From Gammaproteobacteria bacterium RIFCSPHIGHO2_12_FULL_38_11 (GTDB taxonomy: Bacteria; Pseudomonadota; Gammaproteobacteria; Coxiellales; Coxiellaceae), in contig MGXX01000059.1 of NCBI GenBank assembly GCA_001801515.1, positions 55,666 to 110,241 of the forward strand: DNA of 54,576 nucleotides, given 5' to 3'. Each line of letters starts with the position of its first letter. Position 1 is the first letter of the stretch. A program made the translations under genes and the position numbers. Below the pieces are notes generated by a model. That model worked only from the letters and a program-made list of their open reading frames with translations. It was not told the origin of the DNA and did not search any database. Below are positions 8,904-19,450 of the stretch, one piece after another.

Positions 8904-8932
8904 TTGCGGTATCAATAAAAACCCACTATACT
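8904..8932 (+). promoter_or_regulatory. Probable sigma70 promoter of the atp operon
   Basis: TTGCGG at 8904-8909 and TATACT at 8927-8932 are separated by exactly 17 bp, a near-consensus sigma70 layout. It is the best promoter-like pair upstream of atpB. The transcript would carry a leader of about 180 bases containing the atpI relic. Confidence 0.65.
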
Positions 8933-8994
8933 CGCCCGCAACTGTCCGTAGAAAAATCGAGAGCGGGAATCTGCTTTGCGTAAAAATAAAATAG

Positions 8995-9120
8995 CAGCCA
9001 TCCGTTTTTTATTACCCTAGATTCGGCGTGTACTTTAACGTGGCGCTGGCACCGTTATTGATTGGGTTATTTGGGACATATTGGGTATATTTATTTGCGC
9101 CAATATTAATTAAGAGATAA
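8995..9120 (+). pseudogene. atpI: Probable relic of atpI (ATP synthase protein I)
   Basis: In the frame ending at the TAA 9118-9120, directly abutting atpB, 41 codons are open after an in-frame stop at 8992. They read FNVALAPLLIGLFGTYWVYLFAPILIKR at the end (split: FNVALAPLLIGLFG, TYWVYLFAPILIKR), a hydrophobic pattern like the last helix of AtpI, which normally precedes atpB. No start codon or first helices are present. The identification rests on position and hydrophobic pattern only. AtpI assists c-ring assembly and is dispensable in several bacteria, which fits loss. Confidence 0.42.
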
Positions 9121-9882
<762 letters not shown>

Positions 9883-9965
9883 CGCTGTGAGTTTGAGCGA
9901 GAGCACGAATCAGAAGCACGCACGCAGCGAAGCGATGATGTAAAAAAGATTAAAAACTTTAATAA

Positions 9966-10280
<315 letters not shown>

Positions 10281-10307
10281 TTTTACGATATTTCATCGGA
10301 GTGATGC

Positions 10308-10784
10308 ATGAATTTAAATTTAACTTTATTCGGCGAAATGCTCACCTTTGGGGTGTTCGTATGGTTTACCATGCGTTTTATCTGGCCGCCGTTAACGCAA
10401 GCGATGGAAGCACGTCGTGAAAAAATTGCGGCGGGCTTAGCGGCTGCTGAAAAGGGAAAGCGCGATTTAGAATTAGCGCATCATAAAGTAACGGAACTGC
10501 TAACTGAAGCAAAAGCGCAGGCCGCACAAATGATAGAGCAAGCCAATAATCGTGCGAATCATATTATCGAAGAAGGAAAAGCGCGCGCTAGAATTGAAGG
10601 TGACCGCCTATTGGAAATTACGAAAGCTGATATTGCTCGTGAGTTTCAAACTGCGCGCGAAAAATTAATGAGCGAAATTTCATCTTTAGTAATTACAGGC
10701 GCTGAAAAAGTGTTACAGCATGAGATTAATAAAAGTGCTAATGATAAATTGGTGATGGCCATGTTATCGGATGCGACGCAATGA
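10308..10784 (+). CDS. atpF: ATP synthase Fo subunit b
   Basis: The peripheral-stalk subunit: one N-terminal membrane helix (LFGEMLTFGVFVWFTMRFIW, with the usual WPP turn) followed by a long charged helix that dimerises (EAKAQAAQMIEQANNRANHI). The length of 158 aa is standard. GGAG lies 7 bases upstream of the ATG. The stop overlaps the atpH start as ATGA, so the two are translationally coupled. Confidence 0.97.
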   Translation: MNLNLTLFGEMLTFGVFVWFTMRFIWPPLTQAMEARREKIAAGLAAAEKGKRDLELAHHKVTELLTEAKAQAAQMIEQANNRANHIIEEGKARARIEGDRLLEITKADIAREFQTAREKLMSEISSLVITGAEKVLQHEINKSANDKLVMAMLSDATQ

Positions 10785-11305
10785 CAAGTAATGTAACGTT
10801 ATCTCGCCCGTATGCAAAAGCCGCATTTTCTATTGCAAAATCGGAAAATAAATTGCTTTTGTGGATGGACGCATTAAAAAAGCTATCACTTGCTGTTAAC
10901 GATAAAAAAATGGCATCGGTATTGAAAAATCCGAATATCAGTAAAAAACAATTATGTGAATTATTGTCTGTTTTTGCACCACAACAATCGATTGTCAATT
11001 TTATTCAGTTATTGGTTGATAAAAAACGTTTAAATTTATTACCTGCAATTTTTGAAGTATTCGAAGCAGATTGCGCAAATGAATCGGGATATATTTCGTT
11101 GCTAGTGTCATCTGCTTTTCCAATGGACGTTCAACAGCGTGAAAAGATAACTGAAATTTTGTCTAAAAAATTAAATTCAGCAGTAAACATTGATTTTAAT
11201 GTCGATGAAAAGTTAATGGGTGGATTATTAATTCGTTCAGGGAATTGGGTGCTTGACGATACGATAAAGGGCAAGTTAGCAAGATTGAAATCAGCATTGA
11301 CGTAA
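10781..11305 (+). CDS. atpH: ATP synthase F1 subunit delta
   Basis: Delta links the b dimer to the top of the F1 head. The 174-aa protein begins with the conserved LSRPYAKAAFSIA and ends with the strand segment DEKLMGGLLIRSGNWVLDDT followed by GKLARLKSAL, both typical. It starts inside the atpF stop (ATGA overlap). A perfect 9-bp hairpin follows right after the stop codon. Confidence 0.97.
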   Translation: MTSNVTLSRPYAKAAFSIAKSENKLLLWMDALKKLSLAVNDKKMASVLKNPNISKKQLCELLSVFAPQQSIVNFIQLLVDKKRLNLLPAIFEVFEADCANESGYISLLVSSAFPMDVQQREKITEILSKKLNSAVNIDFNVDEKLMGGLLIRSGNWVLDDTIKGKLARLKSALT

Positions 11306-11325
11306 AGACGCGATAAATCGCGTCT
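11306..11325. promoter_or_regulatory. Hairpin in the atpH-atpA gap
   Basis: AGACGCGAT, AA, ATCGCGTCT: a perfect 9-bp stem directly after the atpH stop and 31 bases before atpA. There is no T-run after it, so it is more likely an mRNA-stability or processing element than a terminator inside an operon that must continue. Confidence 0.55.
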
Positions 11326-11356
11326 CTACAACAGCATATCAAAGAGGACGACGTAC

Positions 11357-12904
11357 ATGACAACACAACACATTCAACCATTTGAAATTAGCGACATTAT
11401 TCGTTCGCGAATTGAAAATTTCGATATTAAACCTGAGATGCGCACAGAAGGATCGATTGTCAGTTTGAAAGATGGCATCGTTCGTATTTATGGATTGGGC
11501 GACGTGATGTATGGCGAAATGATCGAATTTCCCAATGATATTTTTGGTCTTGCTTTCAATTTAGAACGTGATTCTGTTGGTGCAGTAGTACTGGGTGAAT
11601 ATGAATCATTGCAAGAAGGGATGACAGCGCGTTGCACAGGTCGCATTTTAGAAGTGCCAATTGGTGATGCATTATTGGGTCGTGTGGTTAATGCTTTGGG
11701 AAATCCCATTGATGGAAAAGGCGAAATTAAAACAACATTAACGGCACCGATTGAAAAAATTGCACCCGGTGTGATTGAAAGACAGCCGGTTACGCAACCC
11801 GTGCAAACAGGCATTAAATCAATTGATGCGATGACACCGATTGGTAGAGGACAGCGTGAATTAATTATTGGTGATCGACAAACGGGAAAAACAGCTATTG
11901 CTATCGACACGATTATTAACCAAAAAGATTCTGGCATTAAATGTATTTATGTGGCGATCGGACAAAAAGCATCATCGGTTGCAGCTGTAGTTCGTAAATT
12001 AGAAGAGCACGATGCAATGAAACACACGATTATTGTTTGTGCTAATGCTTCTGAAGCAGCTGCATTGCAATATATCGCACCTTATTCAGGCACAAGCATG
12101 GGCGAATATTTTCGTGACAGGGGCCAAGACGCTTTAATTATTTATGACGATTTAACAAAACAAGCGTGGGCTTATCGACAAGTGTCATTACTATTACGTC
12201 GTCCACCGGGTCGTGAGGCCTATCCTGGCGACGTATTTTATTTACATTCACGTTTATTGGAACGTGCATCGCGTGTGAGTGCAGAATATGTAGAAAGATT
12301 AACAAATGGCGAAGTAAAAGGCCAAACAGGCTCATTAACCGCATTGCCTATTATTGAAACGCAGGCGGGTGACGTATCTGCTTTTATTCCAACAAATGTT
12401 ATTTCAATTACGGATGGTCAAATTTTCTTGGATGTTGCTTTATTTAATTCAGGCACGCGCCCTGCTGTAAACGCAGGATTATCTGTGTCGCGTGTTGGTG
12501 GGGCTGCGCAAACAAAAATTATTCGAAAATTAGCGAGTGCCGTTCGTATTTCGCTTGCGCAATATCGCGAATTAGAAGCGTTTTCGCAGTTTGCATCTGA
12601 TCTAGATGAATTAACACGTAAACAATTAGAGCGCGGTCAACGTTCTATGGAAATATTAAAACAACCGCAATACCAACCTTTGAGTGTTGCAGAAATGGCG
12701 ATGCTCTGGATCGCTTTGGATAAAGGATTATTAGATGATGTGCCAGTGAAAAAAATAGTTGATTTTCAGGCAGCATTATTATCGTATCTGCACGATCAAC
12801 AAAAAGAATTTATTGCATCCATTAATCATAAGCCAGATTATTCTGAGGATATTTCGAAAAAAATGATTGAAGTGATTAATGCATTTAAGAAGACGTATAT
12901 ATAA
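11357..12904 (+). CDS. atpA: ATP synthase F1 subunit alpha
   Basis: Non-catalytic nucleotide-binding subunit of the F1 head, 515 aa, normal length. The P-loop is GDRQTGKT, the family signature region [17 protein letters not shown] includes the arginine finger, and [12 protein letters not shown] and [20 protein letters not shown] are present. AGAGGA precedes the ATG by about 9 bases. A REP-like repeat follows the stop immediately. Confidence 0.98.
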   Translation: MTTQHIQPFEISDIIRSRIENFDIKPEMRTEGSIVSLKDGIVRIYGLGDVMYGEMIEFPNDIFGLAFNLERDSVGAVVLGEYESLQEGMTARCTGRILEVPIGDALLGRVVNALGNPIDGKGEIKTTLTAPIEKIAPGVIERQPVTQPVQTGIKSIDAMTPIGRGQRELIIGDRQTGKTAIAIDTIINQKDSGIKCIYVAIGQKASSVAAVVRKLEEHDAMKHTIIVCANASEAAALQYIAPYSGTSMGEYFRDRGQDALIIYDDLTKQAWAYRQVSLLLRRPPGREAYPGDVFYLHSRLLERASRVSAEYVERLTNGEVKGQTGSLTALPIIETQAGDVSAFIPTNVISITDGQIFLDVALFNSGTRPAVNAGLSVSRVGGAAQTKIIRKLASAVRISLAQYRELEAFSQFASDLDELTRKQLERGQRSMEILKQPQYQPLSVAEMAMLWIALDKGLLDDVPVKKIVDFQAALLSYLHDQQKEFIASINHKPDYSEDISKKMIEVINAFKKTYI

Positions 12905-12944
12905 GCTCAGAGCCCCGAGCGTGAGCGAGTGGAAGCTACAAAGC
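12905..12944 (+). repeat. REP-like repeat between atpA and atpG
   Basis: CTCAGAGCCCCGAGCGTGAG continuing CGAGTGGAAGCTAC. The same GC-rich repeat occurs after atpG (twice), after atpD, in part at 45430, and in both orientations around 53201-53453. It starts one base after the stop codon of atpA. Confidence 0.8.
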
Positions 12945-12995
12945 GAGAACTATAATTTAGAGATAACTTTGCTATAGAATTAACGAGCATAACAA

Positions 12996-13874
12996 ATGTC
13001 CACAACCAGAGAAATACGTAGCAAGATTGGCTCCATCAAAAACACGCAGAAAATCACGCATGCGATGGAGTTGGTGGCTGCAAGCAAAATGCGAAAAGCA
13101 CAAGAGCGGATGAATATGTCGCGCCCTTATGCTGCTAAAATTCGCCGCGTGATTAGCCATGTTGCGCTATCGCATGCAGAATATCAGCATCCCTATATGC
13201 AAAAACGTGACACCATCAAGCGTGTTGGATTTATTGTGATAACAACCGATCGCGGATTGTGCGGTGGATTAAATATTAATTTATTTCGCAAGACAGTGAC
13301 GGAAATGAAAAAATATCATGATCAAAATGTGGCTGTTGATGTTTGTGTAATTGGTCGAAAAGCTGAAAGTTTTTTTGGACAACAGGGCGCTTCAATTTTA
13401 GGCTCGGTGACGCATTTAGGGGATAAACCTGCCGTTCAAGATATTATTGGCGTTGTGAAAGTATTATTAAAACAATTTGACGAGGGGCAGTGTGATCGTA
13501 TTTATGTTTGCGCAAATGAATTTGTAAATACCATGATCCAAAAACCCTTTGTGCGACAATTATTACCGTTAGAAATTGCTGATGCGGATGCGCATGATGA
13601 AAAACACATTCAATGGGATTATTTGTATGAGCCAGATTCGGCGAAAACATTACTGACAATGCTATTAATTCGCTATATTGAATCGCAAGTGTATCAAGCG
13701 GTTGTTGAAAATATTTCATGCGAACAGGCGGCAAGAATGTTATCAATGAAAAGTGCGACGGATAACGCAAAAGAAATTATTAAAGAATTACAATTGGCAT
13801 TTAATAAAGCACGACAAGCCGGTATCACACGTGAGATTGCTGAAATCGTGGCTGGTGCGGCTGCTTTAGAATAA
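12996..13874 (+). CDS. atpG: ATP synthase F1 subunit gamma
   Basis: Central rotor shaft of F1, 292 aa. The N-terminal helix [20 protein letters not shown] and the C-terminal helix with [20 protein letters not shown] and [19 protein letters not shown] are the conserved coiled-coil pair. [10 protein letters not shown] is also typical. The ribosome site is weak (GAG about 10 bases upstream), as is often seen in atp operons where expression is tuned. The last codons have been copied downstream in an 80-bp tandem duplication. Confidence 0.97.
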   Translation: MSTTREIRSKIGSIKNTQKITHAMELVAASKMRKAQERMNMSRPYAAKIRRVISHVALSHAEYQHPYMQKRDTIKRVGFIVITTDRGLCGGLNINLFRKTVTEMKKYHDQNVAVDVCVIGRKAESFFGQQGASILGSVTHLGDKPAVQDIIGVVKVLLKQFDEGQCDRIYVCANEFVNTMIQKPFVRQLLPLEIADADAHDEKHIQWDYLYEPDSAKTLLTMLLIRYIESQVYQAVVENISCEQAARMLSMKSATDNAKEIIKELQLAFNKARQAGITREIAEIVAGAAALE

Positions 13875-14023
13875 CTCAGAGCCCCGAGCGTGAGCGAGTG
13901 GAAGCGACGAAGCTTATAATTAAATTTTACGATGCACTGACTACTTTAGAGTAACTCAGAGCCCCGAGCGTGAGCGAGTGGAAGCGACGAAGCTTATAAT
14001 TAAATTTTACGATGCACTAACTA
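13864..14023 (+). repeat. 80-bp tandem duplication containing the REP-like repeat
   Basis: Unit 1 is 13864-13943 and unit 2 is 13944-14023, differing at only a few bases. Each unit holds CTTTAGA(A/G)TAA (the last codons and stop of atpG), the CTCAGAGCCCCGAGCGTGAG repeat and the tail TTATAATTAAATTTTACGAT. The duplication therefore copied the 3' end of atpG together with the intergenic repeat, and lengthens the atpG-atpD spacer to 177 bp. Confidence 0.9.
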
Positions 14024-14027
14024 CTGA

Positions 14028-15440
<1,413 letters not shown>

Positions 15441-15447
15441 TATCCAA

Positions 15448-15486
15448 CTCAGAACCCCGAGCGTTAGTGAGTGGAAACGACGAAGC
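15448..15486 (+). repeat. REP-like repeat between atpD and atpC
   Basis: CTCAGAACCCCGAGCGTTAG continuing TGAGTGGAAACGACGAAGC. This is a diverged copy (several substitutions) of the repeat after atpA and atpG, so the copies are not all of one age. Confidence 0.75.
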
Positions 15487-15539
15487 ATGAAATTGAACCT
15501 TGCAACTTGCTTCCTACTGAACATTGAGAGTAATACATA

Positions 15540-15968
15540 ATGAAGCACCTACACCTCGACATCGTCTCCGCAGAAGCTTCCATTTTTAGTGGTGAAGTGC
15601 GTTTTGTTTCTGTAACAGGCAGCGTTGGTGAAATAGGTATTTATCACGGACATTCACCTTTATTAACCGCATTAAAACCGGGCCAAATTTACGCGACTTT
15701 AAAAAATGGCAATGAAGAAGTATTTTATATGTCAGGCGGTATGTTGGAAATTCAACCAACCATGGTATCAATTTTAGCAGATACTGCATTACGTGCGGAT
15801 GATTTAGATGAAGCGGCAGCGCTGGCTGTCAAAGCGCAAGCTGAAAAAATCCTACAAGAAAAAACTGATGGCATGGAATATTCTCTCGCGCTATCTGAAC
15901 TCGCCGAAGCCGCAGCGCAATTGCGGGCAATCAGTTTACTGCGCGATAAAATCAAACGGGCGCATTGA
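15540..15968 (+). CDS. atpC: ATP synthase F1 subunit epsilon
   Basis: Epsilon couples gamma to the c-ring and inhibits ATP hydrolysis. The 142-aa protein has the beta-sandwich pattern ([60 protein letters not shown]) and a two-helix C-terminal domain ([19 protein letters not shown]). It closes the operon; a hairpin follows at 15972. Confidence 0.97.
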   Translation: MKHLHLDIVSAEASIFSGEVRFVSVTGSVGEIGIYHGHSPLLTALKPGQIYATLKNGNEEVFYMSGGMLEIQPTMVSILADTALRADDLDEAAALAVKAQAEKILQEKTDGMEYSLALSELAEAAAQLRAISLLRDKIKRAH

Positions 15969-15971
15969 TTT

Positions 15972-16008
15972 ATCGTTCGCCTTATCGCTAATCGATAAAG
16001 TGAACGAT
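15972..16008. terminator. Hairpin at the end of the atp operon
   Basis: ATCGTTC GCC TTATCG, loop CTAAT, CGATAA AGT GAACGAT: two stacked perfect stems with a 3x3 internal loop, beginning 3 bases after the atpC stop. No U-run follows, so it may be a processing or stabilising structure rather than a full intrinsic terminator. Confidence 0.5.
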
Positions 16009-16104
16009 ATGAAATTTGATTCTAACGTATTGTTTAAAAATAATAATTTTAAATAGAAACTGACCCCCTGTGTTTTAATTTCTCACTACTGCATTGGAAA
16101 TACG

Positions 16105-16138
16105 CTACGTAGAATCTGCATTTACACATTCTACGTAG
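16105..16138. promoter_or_regulatory. CTACGTAGAAT palindrome before the broken ATPase
   Basis: CTACGTAGAAT (16105-16115) and ATTCTACGTAG (16128-16138) are perfect 11-bp arms, 12 bases upstream of the ATG at 16151. The arms are themselves partly palindromic (CTACGTAG). It has the same layout as the palindromes before other ATPase genes here, with a different sequence. Confidence 0.65.
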
Positions 16139-16150
16139 GAAATAATTCAT

Positions 16151-16366
16151 ATGGCAGACACCCAGTTTGTTGGTAGGCGAATTGAATTGGAAGAACTCAA
16201 GCGTCATACACAAAAAAATATTGCCAGTTTTATTGTTATCAAGGGTCGCAGGCGTACCAGTGAGGGTAACTATATCCGTGCGCTATTTCGTAATTCTGAA
16301 GTTCTATCTGGAAATTGTTTCCAGATAGAACTTCCACCCTCGTCAAACTTTTTTAGCCGATCGTAA
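16151..16366 (+). pseudogene. N-terminal fragment of a DUF234-type ATPase, broken at Walker A
   Basis: The first 36 codons read MADTQFVGRRIELEELKRHT... and FIVIKGRRR, the same opening as the intact ATPases at 843 and 3282 (FIGRQTERNLLE, VVVYGRRRIGKS). Sequence similarity stops inside the Walker A motif after GRRR, where a hairpin-forming insert begins, and no remainder of the ATPase is found downstream. A functional 71-aa product is unlikely. Confidence 0.75.
16298..16334. repeat. Perfect 17-bp hairpin within the broken ATPase
   Basis: GAAGTTCTATCTGGAAA (16298-16314), loop TTG, TTTCCAGATAGAACTTC (16318-16334). Outer bases GAGGGT (16263) and ACCCTC (16336) extend the pairing. It starts near the point where ATPase similarity ends, so it is probably part of a small palindromic insertion. 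Confidence 0.65.
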
Positions 16367-16453
16367 TAACGTCATTTTTCATGATCTCAAGTTAATATTT
16401 TGTTAATCTTCATTTGCTACACTGATCTCAGCTAAGAATAGTGAGTATCGCGC

Positions 16454-19333
16454 GTGAGAAATGATAATATAAAAGAAAAGCTTAGGCTTCTTCAGCAATA
16501 CTCGAGCGATCCTAAGAAAGTTTATGTGGGTGGGAATTCCTACATTGATCCCAATGGTCGATATCAACGTTATACTGAAACGAATAAACCGCTGTATTAT
16601 TGTGATGTTGCGCATATCATTCGTATGATATCGAGAATAGATGAAATTGCTCAAGGTAATAATTCTGATGCAATTACCAAGATCAAAATTTGCATTATTG
16701 ATGCCTATATTCATAAGATGTCACTTGTAGTTGACAAAGGGATATCATTTTTAGTTGACAAAAGGATATCATTTTTAGTTGGCAAATGGGCAAAGACAGT
16801 TAAAAAAGAAGATGGAGAGTTGTTATTTTTTGCTGAAGAATGTAATTTCTTCGGTCAGTCCTTCCCTGATCCCAAATTTTTTTGCATCGCATTGGATGCT
16901 GCACTTAATACTTCCGTAAGGAACATGAGTTCAACAATAGTATCACTTGCTCAGAAAAAACCTGCTTTATTCCAAAAAAGCGAAATTCAACTTATTTTAA
17001 CAGGCAGTGCACGTAAAAGTTCAATTAATGAAAAAGGCGAATTTTTTGATGTCAATATTAGGGTGCGAACAAAATTATTTATATTGGCCAATACACAAGC
17101 CGACATTTGTTTTCGTTTAGTTGAATTGTCTAATTACATCACAGAAACAGATCAAGCGAATAAAATTGCTATTTTCCTAAATTATCACGCTATTAAATCA
17201 TTTGAAAACTTTGAAAACGCATTAACACGTGTTGAACAAGCTTTAAATAATAAGAATTTAGATGACATTCTTTTAGAAGTAAAAAATATTGCCAGCGATA
17301 CAAGCACTGGACGCATTATTAAAACCATTCGTAACGATGAGTTGTGTTTTTGGTCTGATGTTGAAAAATCCATTGCCGACCCCGCTGGCCATCGACCTGA
17401 ATTAAGAGCAGGTGAGCGTGGTGCATTTACCAATCGATTAAATGGCGACAAATATGAAGTTGTTTCAACGGATAAATCACAACGCCCTTCATTACATGGT
17501 GATGAAAAATTAAAATATACAAGACCACAGTCAACTTCTTATGTTAATTATGAGGTAGGATATGACGCACCTTGTTTTGGATATAATTTAGAAAGACAAG
17601 ATTTGCTTGTGGGTATTTCATTTGCAATAAAAGACTGCATTCCACAACGCATCATGACTTATGATAATGGAACAATTGCTCGACCTTATGATGCAAAAAC
17701 AAAAGAAGAAGCGCAAAAATATCTTGCAGCCCAATTAGAAAACGGCAAATATCATACTGCCTACGTGAGTCTTCAGGAAAAAGGATTAAGTGATAACGCC
17801 AATAAAATTACTGAAGTGATGGCGGGTTATTGCTGGAACCGTGATGGTTCATCACATATCACTGTATTTTCCGATAATGTAGAAAGCCGGTTATTAGCTC
17901 AAGCCAGAGCAAAAAGTCTTGAATTGCGTTTAAGAAAACAATTTTCAGATGAAACAATTACTGTTCCCATTTCAATTTACCCTGATTTTTCAATTTATAC
18001 TAAAGAAGAGCAAAATGAAGATAGAATTCAAGCGAAAGCAAAATCTCAATTAACGCATTATCTAAAAATAATTAATTTATTTGATTCATTACAAGAAAAA
18101 AAATCAGAGGAAGAAATCAAGGCGACAATGGTTTCACCCAATGAGTTTCGATTTGAGTCGTTTTTGGAAACCTATATCTTGCTTTGTAAGACATCTCCGG
18201 TTGATGCAGCCATTTATTTTGAAAATGAGATTTCGAAAACTATTATGCGAAAATCGGATGAAAAAAATATTACCCCAATCTTATTAGAAGCAATCAAAGT
18301 ATCAATAAAAAACAATCAACCTGCTGACTTAATTAAACAGATAATTACTCAGATCTTTTCATATTACCGCTTTCTTATTGATACAGGAAGCGGGAGGGGG
18401 TTTATGTTTGAAGTAATTAAATTTACAGCAAGCGTTGCTGATTTAACCACACTGAAAAATGTTTATGGGACTTGCAATGAGAATTTGAATACCTACGGAT
18501 TACCTGGTTTTTTCTACTCTGATCTTTCTAATATTTCAAAAAATCTTATATGGAATCCAGTATGTTGTAATATTGATAATATTAAGTATTTTATTGACAT
18601 AATCCCACATTCACGGAAAACTCTTTTCTGGCGCATAGATTACTTAACAATTCCCTGTGTAATAGCGCTGATTTTAGGAAAAACAGACATTTATAATTAC
18701 GTTTTTGCGAAAGTATCGGCAGCGGATGTTTTAAAAGAACTTGCAAAGAGCGATGCCAATTTAAGTCATACGAAATCTTTTTTCGAAGCCAATAGTGATA
18801 AGCTAACTCAAAAAGCAGTGACTGACGCATTGCAAAATGCGCGTGATGCAGCACCTGAAACAGTTAAATTCTTTTGTAATTTAACAGCTGAAAATACACC
18901 TTCATTAAGTAAAATTGATTTAATAGATGCGGTGCAAATCCAAAGAAATTTTATGGTAGGTATGAATCGTAGCCACTTGACTAAATTGAAGCAATTTATT
19001 GCCCAAGAAATTTTAAATTATATTAATTCATTGGGCGAAATAGTGATTGATACATCGCAATTTAAAGTTGGATTTTTCAGTAAAAAAATACGCAATGCAA
19101 AATTGTGTGAGGAAAAAGTAGCGCATGCCAGAGCATTAATAAAAAATATTAGCGCAAGTGAAAATCCAGGAGAAATTAAATATCTTTTGGCAAGGGCTGA
19201 GTTGCATAACACAATTGAATTTGAGCCGCTGCGCACTTCTGGAAAAAGTCGATATGCAACTTGCCTTGCAAAAATGATTCAGCGCGTTTCACAGGAACTT
19301 ATAAGCATTCAGACTGCTGTCATAACCCTCTAG
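16454..19333 (+). CDS. Large unknown protein, 959 aa, shared C-terminal motif
   Basis: Not recognised. The only start after the upstream in-frame stop (16442) is a GTG at 16454, preceded by no clear ribosome site, so the start is uncertain. Residues about 90-115 contain an 8-aa tandem repeat (VDKGISFL, VDKRISFL, VGK). The middle has ExxxGYDAPCFGYNLERQDL-like beta-rich sequence, and residues about 660-860 have a periodic helical pattern that may be ankyrin-like (IDNIKYFIDIIPHSRKTLF, LGKTDIYNYVFAKVSAADVL), though not clearly so. The C-terminus SENPGEIKYLLARAE and SGKSRYATCLAKM resembles the C-terminus of the J-domain protein. It lies between two ATPase loci after the atp operon. Effector-like character is inferred from size, context and this shared motif only. 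Confidence 0.75.
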   Translation: MRNDNIKEKLRLLQQYSSDPKKVYVGGNSYIDPNGRYQRYTETNKPLYYCDVAHIIRMISRIDEIAQGNNSDAITKIKICIIDAYIHKMSLVVDKGISFLVDKRISFLVGKWAKTVKKEDGELLFFAEECNFFGQSFPDPKFFCIALDAALNTSVRNMSSTIVSLAQKKPALFQKSEIQLILTGSARKSSINEKGEFFDVNIRVRTKLFILANTQADICFRLVELSNYITETDQANKIAIFLNYHAIKSFENFENALTRVEQALNNKNLDDILLEVKNIASDTSTGRIIKTIRNDELCFWSDVEKSIADPAGHRPELRAGERGAFTNRLNGDKYEVVSTDKSQRPSLHGDEKLKYTRPQSTSYVNYEVGYDAPCFGYNLERQDLLVGISFAIKDCIPQRIMTYDNGTIARPYDAKTKEEAQKYLAAQLENGKYHTAYVSLQEKGLSDNANKITEVMAGYCWNRDGSSHITVFSDNVESRLLAQARAKSLELRLRKQFSDETITVPISIYPDFSIYTKEEQNEDRIQAKAKSQLTHYLKIINLFDSLQEKKSEEEIKATMVSPNEFRFESFLETYILLCKTSPVDAAIYFENEISKTIMRKSDEKNITPILLEAIKVSIKNNQPADLIKQIITQIFSYYRFLIDTGSGRGFMFEVIKFTASVADLTTLKNVYGTCNENLNTYGLPGFFYSDLSNISKNLIWNPVCCNIDNIKYFIDIIPHSRKTLFWRIDYLTIPCVIALILGKTDIYNYVFAKVSAADVLKELAKSDANLSHTKSFFEANSDKLTQKAVTDALQNARDAAPETVKFFCNLTAENTPSLSKIDLIDAVQIQRNFMVGMNRSHLTKLKQFIAQEILNYINSLGEIVIDTSQFKVGFFSKKIRNAKLCEEKVAHARALIKNISASENPGEIKYLLARAELHNTIEFEPLRTSGKSRYATCLAKMIQRVSQELISIQTAVITL
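16731..16790 (+). repeat. 24-bp in-frame tandem repeat in the 959-aa gene
   Basis: TTGACAAAGGGATATCATTT plus TTAG at 16731-16754 is repeated at 16755-16778 with one change and begins again (TTGGCAAATGGG) at 16779. It adds whole 8-residue units, so length changes would keep the frame. Confidence 0.8.
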
Positions 19334-19360
19334 TACGCCCACCTTATCTAAACCTTGAAT

Positions 19361-19405
19361 TATCAGCAAAAAGCGTGCTAAACTACCCATAAATATCAGC
19401 AAAAA
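19361..19405 (+). promoter_or_regulatory. Direct repeat TATCAGCAAAAA upstream of an ATPase
   Basis: TATCAGCAAAAA at 19361-19372 and again at 19394-19405, centre-to-centre 33 bp (about three helix turns), 45 bp upstream of the ATG at 19451. Such spacing fits a regulator bound on one DNA face; function inferred. Confidence 0.5.
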
Positions 19406-19450
19406 CACATAAAAACAACCCACTATTATATGCGAAAATAATGTAACACT

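Noticed and set aside
12905..14023. CRISPR array in the atp operon, suggested by the repeated 39-mers
   Set aside because: Only three copies, spacing is not array-like, two of them arise by one 80-bp tandem duplication, and no cas genes are present.
15808..16056. 82-codon frame overlapping atpC
   Set aside because: It is an out-of-frame shadow of atpC running into the terminator hairpin.
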